From Chrysomallon squamiferum (lineage: Eukaryota; Mollusca; Gastropoda; Neomphalida; Peltospiridae), in contig CM022670.1 in assembly GCA_012295275.1 (NCBI GenBank), forward strand, positions 5,649,142 through 5,713,141: 64,000 nt of DNA, in the 5' to 3' direction. Shown here piece after piece: positions 50,801-62,196 of this stretch (positions within the stretch are counted from its first letter, which is position 1; each line of letters opens with the position of its first letter). The translations under genes and the position numbers were made by a program. The notes beneath the pieces were generated by a model, which was given only the letters and a program-made list of their open reading frames with translations, had not been told where the DNA came from and did not search any database.

Positions 50801-52585
50801 GTCTGTACTGTACACCTGATAAACACTGTGTCTCTACTGTACACCTGATAAACACTGTCTCTACTGTACACCTGATAAACACTGTGTCTGTGTACACCTG
50901 ATAAACAGTGTGTCTCTACTGTACACCTGATAAACAATGTGTCTCTACTGTACACCTGATAAACAGTGTGTCTCTACTGTACACCTGATAAACACTGTGT
51001 CTGTACTGTACACCTGATAAACAGTGTGTCTCTACTGTACACCTGATAAACAATGTGTCTCTACTGTACACCTGATAAACACTGTGTCTACTGTACACCT
51101 GATAAACACTGTGTCTCTACTGTACACCTGATAAACACTGTGTCTCTACTGTACACCTGATAAACACTGTGTCTCTACTGTACACCTGATAAACAGTGTG
51201 TCTCTACTGTACACCTGATAAACAATGTGTCTCTACTGTACACCTGATAAACAATGTGTCTCTACTGTACACCTGATAAACACTGTGTCTGTACTGTACA
51301 CCTGATAAACAGTGTGTCTCTACTGTACACCTGATAAACAGTGTGTCTCTACTGTACACCTGATAAACAGTAATAAACACTGTGTCTCTACTGTACACCT
51401 GATAAACACCTGACTGTAACAGTGTGTCTCTACTGTACACCTGATAAACAGTGTCTCTACTGTACACCTGATAAACAGTGTGTCTCTCTTGTACATCTGA
51501 TAAACAGTGTGTCTGTACTGTACACCTGATAAACACTGTGTCTCTACTGTACACCTGATAAACAGTGTGTCTCTACTGTACACCTGATAAACAGTGTGTC
51601 TCTACTGTACATCTGATAAACACTGTGTCTCTACTGTACACCTGATAAACACTGTGTCTCTACTGTACACCTGATAAACACTGTGTCTCTACTGTACACC
51701 TGATAAACACTGTGTCTCTACTGTACACCTGATAAACACTGTGTCTCTACTGTACACCTGATAAACAGTGTGTCTCTATTGTACATCTGATAAACAGTTT
51801 GTCTGTACTGTACACCTGATAAACAGTGTGTCTGATAAACACTGTCTCTACACCTGATAAACAGTGTGTCTGTACTGTACACCTGATAAACACTGTCTCT
51901 ACTGTACATCTGATAAACACTGTGTCTCTACTGTACACCTGATAAACACTGTGTCTCTACTGTACACCTGATAAACACTGTGTCTCTACTGTACACCTGA
52001 TAAACACTGTGTCTCTACTGTACATCTGATAAACACTGTGTCTCTACTGTACACCTGATAAACAGTTTGTCTGTACTGTACACCTGATAAACAGTGTGTC
52101 TGTACTGTACACCTGATAAACACTGTGTCTGTACTGTACACCTGATAAACACTGTGTCTCTACTGTACACCTGATAAACAGTGTGTCTCTACTGTACACC
52201 TGATAAACAGTGTGTCTGTACTGTACACCTGATAAACACTGTGTCTGTACTGTACACCTGATAAACACTGTGTCTGTACTGTACACCTGATAAACAGTGT
52301 GTCTCTACTGTACATCTGATAAACACTGTCTGTACTGTACACCTGATAAACAGTTTGTCTGTACTGTACACCTGATAAACAGTGTCTCTACTGTACATCT
52401 GATAAACAGTGTGTCTCTACTGTACACCTGATAAACACTGTGTCTCTACTGTACACCTGATAAACAGTGTGTCTCTACTGTACACCTGATAAACAGTGTG
52501 TCTGTACTGTACACCTGATAAACAGTTTGTCTGTACTGTACACCTGATAAACAGTGTGTCTGTACTGTACACCTGATAAACTCTC
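47875..52585. repeat. 29-bp minisatellite, about 150-160 units, 4.7 kb
   Basis: Unit TGTGTCTCTACTGTACACC plus TGATAAACAS. Left edge 47875-48190 is made of diverged units arranged in a longer period of about 116 bp (TTATAATACACACTACATCT variants). Next comes a homogeneous block with TACCCCTGATAAAC (48205-48560), then TACACCTGATAAAC units mixing CACTGTG, CAGTGTG, CAATGTG and CAGTTTG. Several units are shortened by 2-8 bp. TGATAA, a GATA-factor core, occurs in nearly every unit. Confidence 0.97.
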
Positions 52586-53069
52586 TGTGTCTGTCACTGA
52601 GAAACAGGCTTAGTTTATATTGTAGAAATGATAAGCATAATATTCACCAGACAACAACCTTTTTGTAATTATGTCACTATATTGTAAATTAGTCACGTGA
52701 CAGCTATCACTAACAAAAATTCTCCACCAGTTTATGTAATGCTCATTGTTTAATCACTTAGGCTAAAGTGTGTTATTTGTATAAAGCTTGTGTTGATTGG
52801 TCTGTGTGAAGGGTGTTTATGTAATATTATCACTGATTGGTTTAAAACGACTCCTGGGAGCCAATAATCACCTTAGTTAAACTGATAACATCTGTGTCTC
52901 TTCATTATTTATTCATTGGAAAACAATTTATTATTTTCACTTCATTTAATATCCTTCATGGTTTAATTATTTGTCAAATCATATAAATATCACTTTATTC
53001 AAACTAGGTGAAGAAAAAATACAATATAAAAATAGAAGTACACATTACAATGCTTCATTTTTTATATAA
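52586..53069. other. Unique sequence between arrays
   Basis: No gene seen. Confidence 0.4.
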
Positions 53070-53968
53070 TCATGTTACTCTGTGTTTACTAATAGAATCA
53101 TGTTACTCTGTGTTTACTAACAATCATGTTACTCTGTGTTTACTAATAGAATCATGTTACTCTGTGTTTACTAACAGAATCATGTTACTCTGTGTTTACT
53201 AATAGAATCATGTTACTCTGTGTTTACTAACAGAATCATGTTACTCTGTGTTTACTAATAGAATCATGTTACTCTGTGTTTACTAACAGAATCATGTTAC
53301 TCCGTGTTTATTAATGGAATCATGTTACTCTGTGTTTACTAATAGAATCATCTTACTCTGTGTTTACTAATAGAATCATGTTACTCTGTGTTTACTAATA
53401 GAATCATGTTATTCTGTGTTTACTAATAGAATCATGTTACTCTGTGTTTACTAATAGAATCATGTTACTCTGTGTTTACTAACAGAATCATGTTACTCCA
53501 TGTTTATTAATAGAATCATGTTACTCTGTGTTTACTAATAGAATCATGTTACTCTGTGTTTACTAATAGAATCATGTTACTCTGTGTTTACTAATAGAAT
53601 CATGTTATTTTCACTTTATTAATAGAATCATGTTACTCTGTGTTTACTAATAGAATCATGTTACTCTGTGTTTACTAACAGAATCATGTTACTGTGTTTA
53701 TTAATAGAATCATGTTACTCTGTGTTTACTAATAGAATCATCTTACATGTTTTACTAATAGAATCATGTTACTCTGTGTTTACTAATAGAATCATGTTAT
53801 TCTGTGTTTACTAATAGAATCATGTTACTCTGTGTTTACTAATAGAATCATGTTACTCTGTGTTTACTAACAGAATCATGTTATTACGTGTTGACTAATA
53901 GAATCATAAAAAGTTGTGTTTACTAATAAACTCATGTTACTGTGTATTTACTATTAGAATCATGTTAT
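53070..53968. repeat. 29-bp minisatellite
   Basis: About 31 copies of AATCATGTTACTCTGTGTTT plus ACTAATAG. Each carries TGTTTAC, a forkhead-type core. Confidence 0.96.
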
Positions 53969-53974
53969 CCTGGT

Positions 53975-55173
53975 TGCACATAAAAATACTGTGTATATTT
54001 CCGGTGTACATACCAATACTATGTATATTTCATGTGTACATACAAATACTGTGTATATTTCACGTGTACATATCAATACTATGTATATTTCAGGTGTACA
54101 TATAAATACTGTGTATATTTCACGTGTACATACCAATACTTTGTACCTTTCAGGTGTACATATAAATACTGTGTATATTTCACGTGTTCATATAAATAAG
54201 GTGTATATTTTACACGTACATACAAATACTGTGTATATTTCAGGTGTACATACAAATACTGTGTATATTTCACGTGTACATACCAATACTGTGTATATTT
54301 CCGGTGTACATACCAATACTGTGTATATTTCATGTGTACATACAAATACTGTGTATATTTCATGTGTACATATAAATACTGTGTATATTTCATGTGTACA
54401 TATAAATACTGTGTATATTTCACGTGTTCATATAAATACTGTGTATATTTCATGTGTTCATATAAATACTGTGTATATTTCATGTGTTCATATAAATACT
54501 GTGTATATTTCATGTGTTCATATAAATACTGTGTATATTTCATGTGTTCATAAAAATACTGTGTATATTTCATGTGTACATATAAATACTGTGTATATTT
54601 CACGTGTTCATATAACTACTGTGTATATTTCATGTGTACATATAAATACTTTGTACATTTCAGGTGTACATATAAATACTGTGTATATTTCACGTGTACA
54701 TAAAAATACTGTGTATATTTCAGGTGTACATATAACTACTGTGTATATTTCATGTGTTCATATAAATAAGGTGTATATTTTACATGTACATATAAATACT
54801 GGGTATATTTCACATGTACATACAAATACTGTGTATATTTCACTTGTTCATATAAATAAGGTGTATATTTTGTGTGTACATATAAATACTGCATATATTT
54901 CATGTGTACATATAAATACTGTGTATATTTCGCATGTACATACAAATACTGTGTTTATTTCATGTGTACATATAAATCTGGTGTCTATTTTATGAGTACA
55001 TATAAATACTGTGTAGATTTCACATATTCATATAAATAAGGTGTATATTTCATGTGTTCATATAAATACTTTGTATATTTCTGCCATGCATTTAAATGTT
55101 GTCTGTATTTCATGTATACATATAAATACTGTGTATATTTCACATGTAACTATAAATACTGTGCATATTTCAG
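53975..55173. repeat. 30-bp minisatellite running into the first coding exon's acceptor
   Basis: About 40 copies with an almost invariant 30-bp length: ACTGTGTATATTTCAYGTGT plus ACATATAAAT. The final unit supplies the acceptor GCATATTTCAG before 55174. Five internal units also read TTTCAGGTG, and seven contain the E-box palindrome CACGTG. Because 30 is a multiple of 3, long frames on both strands are open by chance. Confidence 0.96.
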
Positions 55174-55193
55174 GTGTGGTCTGATTGTGAGAC

Positions 55194-56023
55194 ATGGACC
55201 GGGTGTACATGCAGTACAAGCAGTCGATGTTGAACACCAGTAGAATGATGGATGACTTAGGTGTTGATGCGGATGGTGACAGTTTTGGGATGGGAGTGAT
55301 TCGTAAGGAGCAAGATCTCAGCAATGACGAGAAGCAGTACCTGTTGGCTGTGGAGAGAGGCGATGTCCCCTCAACACGTAACTACCTCAACAACCTCGCT
55401 GTCAACAAAATCAACATCAACTGTGTAGACCCACTGGGTCGGACAGCTCTGCTGATTGCTATAGAAAATGAAAACATTGAAATGATTGAGCTTCTTCTTT
55501 CGTTCAATGTCGAGGTGGGTGATGCTCTCTTGCATGCTATCAATGAGCAGAATGTGGAAGCTGTTGAGCTGTTGCTAAACCACGAAGTTGCCACAAAAGG
55601 AGAAGAGGTAAAAAAGATTTTCAATCAGTTTGTAATTCTGCATTCAGGATTATTTTTATTTTCAGAAAGTGTATCCTGATATTCTTATTTTGAAGAAAGA
55701 AAATCTATACATTTCATTAAGAACATCAATGTTGTAATATGTGTCTGTATAATGACATTACTTGACTGGTTACTTTAATATGGTACATCAATAAAGTGAG
55801 AACTTGTCTGTGAGATTAGCTGTACATCATAAAAACATTTCTAAACCTCCAGTGTGAGATTTTTATCTTGTGTTTGCCTGACTGGTTAAAAAAGAACATG
55901 GTGTTAATTAGTGCATTTTGACGTGTGAATTGATGAGCACATTTGGACAGATTTTTGACAAATGATTCTCCCATAGGTCAATTGTACATTTACTATATAT
56001 ATTTACTGCATATTATATTATTT

Positions 56024-56066
<43 letters not shown>

Positions 56067-57112
56067 TTATAACAGCATATGTTATTAGTAAATACTATTA
56101 TATATTTTGGATAAGAATATATTTTTTATTGATTAAATTTATAAATAAATAAATAATCTGAAGTAACCTGACAAAACTGATAGCATAACCAGAAGCAACA
56201 CAAGTAGTAAAGTTAACAAAGAGCAGTGTACAGTGCAATATAACAGTAATTAGCAGTGATAACCTACAGTAACCTCCATTGTTAATACGTAGTAACCTTC
56301 CATGGTAACCATTGGTAACCAGTAGTAAGAGTAGGAATAGGAATAGCCTGGGACAGCTAAGTGACCTTTTTGAGAATTACTGGTTCTCTTTGTGGAGGTG
56401 AGGAAAGCGTGAGAGGAATAAAGTGGATTTGAAGATCATTGATCCAATTCATCATCTGCTGGCTGAGTGTGTCATTATGAGACAGCCATTACTGTGAAGA
56501 GTCAATTTGAAATTAATCACAACTTTCCAATTTGTTTAGCTGTGAGCGCACATTTCTCAAACTAATGTGCATTAAGGCAAACTGATCCACGTAGATTAGC
56601 ATATACTGGAAATTGCACTTTCCTAATTAGTTGCTTTGATGACTGAAAACTAACACAGTTTAATAGAACTTAACTATTGTTAACTCTCTTTTCTTTTTCT
56701 CTTCCTGTTTTTTTTTGTTTTGTTTTAGTTGTTATTTTGTTTGTTTATTAGTCAGGTTATCAATGGCTGCAATGGTCATGTTGTAGATAAACAGTTGTTT
56801 ATCTTGTGTCAAGGAGCCTGCTGTGACGTTACACAATATAGACCTGATCTCTCTCGCTACAGGCTGCTGTTAAAGCTAACATTACAACAATAAACAGTAT
56901 TTTAATAACTGAAAACAGCAGTGTGCTGCTCTAATCATCAAGACATCTATATTGGATTTATGACATTTTATTGATTTCAGTAATGAGACACAGTAATCAG
57001 GTAACAAAATATATGGTCTTATTATTGTTCTGTGACAGTCCAAAAGGAACTATTTTCTGCTGCTAATCATCCAGTACAAGTGATGAATATATAATGAGAT
57101 CTATCTATCTAT

Positions 57113-57151
<39 letters not shown>

Positions 57152-60100
57152 CATACATATATATAAATAACCTGTAGTAACCTGATACATATACATAGTG
57201 ACATGTCTGGTTTCTGTGTCTGGTTGTGTGTTTCTGTGGAGACTAAATATCATTATGTCTACATGTCAAACACTGGTTTCAGTTGTATTTTAAACCATGT
57301 GTCTATTTATTCAAACAGTAAGTTAACAGTTGTATTTTAAACCAGTGTCTATTTATTCAAACAATAAGTAAAACCACAATGACAGTTGTATTTTAAACCA
57401 GTGTCTGTTTATTCAAACAATAAGTAAAACCACAATGACAGTTGTATTTTAAACCAGTGTCTGTTTATTCAAACAATAAGTAAAACCACAATGACAGTTT
57501 TTTTAAACCAGTGTCTGTTTATTCAAACAATAAGTACAATAAGTAAAACCACAATGACAGTTGTAGTTTAAACCAGTGTCTGTTTATTCAAACAATAAGT
57601 AAAACCACAATAACAGTTGTATTTTAAACCAGTGTCTATTTATTCAAACAATAAGTAAGACAGTTGATTTAACAGATTAACATGTAGCTGTTAAAATTGG
57701 TCTTTAAATTCCCATTACAAGAGTCACAATAATCCTCTTATTGTAATCTCATCCAGTATTATACAACAGTTGTTATATGTATAATCTTGTTCAGTACATT
57801 ATTGTAAATGGCACTGGTTATTAATAATCATACTGTTCCATAGGTGTTATAAATATATTATTATTAACAATCTGTATTAGTTTTGTTCACTCAGTCTTAC
57901 TGAGGCAGGTTCGGTTGCCTCAATGTAACCATTCAGTTGTTTCTCATTCCAACCAGTGTGCTGTTATTTAGTTATTAATATATTATTGGGTTTTTTCATT
58001 TCATAAGAAGTTTCATATAAAAAATATTTTAGTGCTGATTGAAAAAAGCAGTTGGCTGCTTTAGTGATTATCATTTTGTTAAATTGTAAATTTAAAAGCA
58101 TTTCTTCTTTTTGCTACACAATATTTCTCCAAAAACCTGAGGTTTCTTATTTTAAACGAAATATAAATATATTATTTTTTTAAATAATTTTAGAAAAATG
58201 AATATATTACTACAAAATGTTGACTGTAGACTGTAAAGTTTTACTTTAAAACAAAAAAAACAAAACAAAAAAGATGATTCTTGAATATCTTAACAAAAAA
58301 TAAAAACAAAGTTTAAGTGCTATTTTCAACAGCAGATGAAAAATATTAATATGTACTTTTCACTCATTGATAGAAAATATGTATTCACTATATGTTATAA
58401 TAACCATTGTCTGAAGGCTTTGTTATTTGAACTACTCACAGAGAATGTATTTTACTGTTTTAGGCCTTACACAAACAAGAAAGTGTTCCCTCCAGTTCAT
58501 TCACCCCTGACATCACCCCCATCATCCTGGCCGGCCACAGAGACAACTACGAAATCATCCAGATTCTCCTCAACCGTGGATACCGCATCCCCAAACCTCA
58601 CAACGTGCGCTGCAACTGCCACGACTGTGTGCATGGCATGCAGGACGACAGCCTGCGACACAGCCGATCTCGAATCAACGCCTACAAAGCGTTAGCCAGT
58701 CCATCTCTGATTGCCCTGTCCAGCAAGGATCCCATCCTGACGTCGTTTGAACTCAGTCGTGAGCTGAAAACCTTGAGCAGGCTGGAAAATGAGTTCAAAG
58801 TGGACTATGAGAAACTTGCTCAAAAGTGTCAGGATTTCGCAGTGGATTTGTTGGAACAAACCCGCGGGTCGCGAGAACTGTCCATCATTCTGAACCATGA
58901 CACGTCCTCAGCCGTGTCAGACGAGAAAGAGGCTGAAAAAACCAAACTGAGTCGACTCAAGCTGGCCATCAAATACAAACAGAAAAAGGTGATTTCTTAT
59001 TTTTATACTTTATTTCTTACCGTATTCTGTTTGTTTTCCTGTTTTACATGTGACAGTATATATTTGTACTGTACTGAACAGCAATTAACAGTGTTGCAGT
59101 TTCAGTTATAACATTTTTGATACTAAGTGTATTAAATACTATTAAAACAAAATTGTAGTCTTGGTTACAAAATATATAACACTAATGGAATTAGACAGTG
59201 TTAAAATTGATTTGAATAGTATGTAAATAATATTAAAAATATATTTAATTGTTGTAGTTTGTGGCACACCCGAACTGTCAGCAGCTACTTGCATCTCTGT
59301 GGTACGAAGGTCTGCCTGGATTTCGACGTCACAACATAATCACCAAACTGCTCATCACGCTCACTATTGGACTTCTCTTTCCTTTCCTCTCATTCATGTA
59401 CCTGATAGCACCAAAGTGTGCAGTGGGAAACATCATCCGCAAACCCTTCATCAAATTCATCGTCCATAGCACGTCATATCTTGTGTTTCTGTGTGAGTAT
59501 CTTTTACATCTTATACATATAGCATGTCATGTCTTGTGTTTCTGTGTATCTTATACATATAGCACGTCATGTCTTGTGTTTCTTGTGATTATCTTTTACA
59601 TCTTATACATATAGCACATCATATCTTGTGTTTCTTTTGATTATCTTTTACATCTTATACATAAAGCACATCATATCTTGTGTTTCTTTTGATTATCTTT
59701 TACATCTTATACATATAGCACATCATATCTTGTGTTTCTTGTGATTATCTTTTACATCTTATACATAAAGCACATCATGTCTTGTGTTTCTTGTGATTAT
59801 CTTTTACATCTTATACATATAGCACATCATATCTTGTGTTTCTTTTGATTATCTTTTACATCTTATACATAAATATCACTTCATTTCTTGTGTGTCTGTG
59901 TTTTTTACATGTATGTATCACTTCATTTCATGTTTCTCATACATTTTATAAATATCATTTCATATCTTGTTTCTTTTTGAGTATCTTTTTGCATATTAGA
60001 CATTGCACTTCATTTCTTGTGTTGTGTTTTTTTTGTGTTTTTTTCTTTTTTTTTTGTATCTCTTATATCTTATATATACAAATATAAAGCTACTCAGATG

Positions 60101-62136
60101 TAATTTCCTGCATACAAAATAAATCATGGGTAATTTCCAGGGTACAAAAGACTGGTGTGTAATTCTTGTGTACAAAACAACTCATGTGTAGCTTCCTGTG
60201 TATAAAACAACTTATGTGTAATTTCCTATGTACAAAACAATTTGTTGTAATTTCAAAATAACTCATGTGTGATTCCTGTGTACAAAATAACTCATGTGTA
60301 ATTCCTGTGTGCAAAAAAACTCAAGTGTAACTTCCTGTATACAAAACAACTCATGTGTAACTTCCTGTGTACAAAACAACTCACATGTAATTTTCTGTGT
60401 ACAAACCAATTCATTGTACTTCCTGTTAATTAGCTATGCACAGAATAACAATAATTTCCTGTATTAGTGTAATTAAAAGAAAAAATACATGACTAACATC
60501 AAATGATATTTCTTAATTTTTAGTGAATTAATTGATGAATATTAATTGTTTAAACAAATGATTAATAGTTTAAATGAATGAGGGATTGCAAAAGTTAATA
60601 TTTGCAACCTTTGTTAGTGTTAATTCAAATTATCAGTAAAATGTTTTTGCTGTGTTAAATGGTTAATTTAGTGAAACATCCAATTTAATACTTATTATAT
60701 GTTCAAAATTTTGGATTGGAACAAAGGAGCAAAGCATTTTTCAGTAGGTTGTATTTCAGCATCTGATTTTGATTCATGCATGAATGAAATATATGACATT
60801 TATACACATTCTGAAAGATGATGGGAAAATGGTACACATGTGGTTGGATAAATATGATCTTTGAATTACACTTAAAAAATGCTATGAACTTTTGCATAAG
60901 TAATGTTTTATTATTTCTAATTGTAACATTAGTGTATAAAGTAATACTTTATTTTTAGTTGTAATATTTGTATAGAAAGTAATATTTATTTTGTAATTCT
61001 AGTAGCAACATTTATGTATAAAGTAATATTTTATTTTTAATTGTAATATTTATATATAAAGTAATATTTGTATATAAAGTAATATTTGTATTTAAAGTAA
61101 TATTTATTTTATAATTTTTATAATTTTGTTACATTTGTGTATAAAGTAATATTTTATTTTTTATTTGTAATATTTGTGTATAAAGTAATATTTTGTTAAT
61201 TTAAACTCAAGTACGTATTTATAACAGAAATTAGTGTTTGTCTTCACTAGGAATTCACCACTCATTTTACACTTGAGTTTGGTTGCCATGGTGACTGCGT
61301 AATGAATAGACATGCTGTTGTATTCACTTTTTAAATGTAATTTTATAGAAATGGGTCATCTCAGACTGAGATTGAAGATTTCACTGTAAAATTTTCCATT
61401 TTATCTAGTTCAGCTCGTACTGATATTTCTGCATTGATTTTTTAATGATTTCTGTTTGTAGCAAATCTTCAAAGGCAAAAGCTAGCAGATTTAACAAACT
61501 GAAGCAAACGAGAAAAAAGGAAATGTGGAGAAAGTGTTGGTGCACTAAAATAAAAAACCCACTGCTTGTCTTTGTTTGATGTTAATGTACAGTCACCAAT
61601 ATCTTTCTGACATTGATAAGTCATGCCACACACACACAAACAACACACCCAAACATACACAGTACACACATACACATCACAACAAGTATCCATCCATATA
61701 CAAAACAATACACACACATAAACATACACATTCACACAAATACAGACAGAGAGAGGGAGAAATACTATATGCAAAAACATATTTACAAAGTTGAAAGTTC
61801 AGTGCGTTTTAAAAGATATCAGTGCTTCTGAAATTTTGATCATAACATGAATGTTACAAACTGAAGATTGGTTGTTTAAAAATTGTTTTCTTTTAAAGTG
61901 TGTTGAGTTGGTGGGAGAAATGTGACATGTTATGATTTGTAAATTCTGTAAATTACTCTGGTAGAGGTAAACACTCACAGATGTACAGCCCAGTGAAAAC
62001 TGATTAACATCTGAAAGAACTAACTGTGTAATAAATTCTTGTTGAAATGAAATAAGTAATAAACAACACACTGCCTTTACATTTTATATAAAAAAAAACA
62101 GTTTTCTCTTTATAAATATAGTTGTCTTCTTCTGCA

Positions 62137-62196
<60 letters not shown>

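Noticed and set aside
48979-52398. Many overlapping minus-strand frames of 60-116 codons
   Set aside because: Decapeptide-like repeats are produced by the 29-bp array shifting frame at each unit. They are not genes.
48190-52585. CRISPR-like array of short regular repeats
   Set aside because: Units are head-to-tail with no unique spacers, no cas genes are present, and the host is eukaryotic.
53991-54995. 334-codon plus-strand frame and 174-codon minus-strand frame
   Set aside because: The 30-bp unit is a multiple of three and free of stops on both strands, so open frames arise by repetition.
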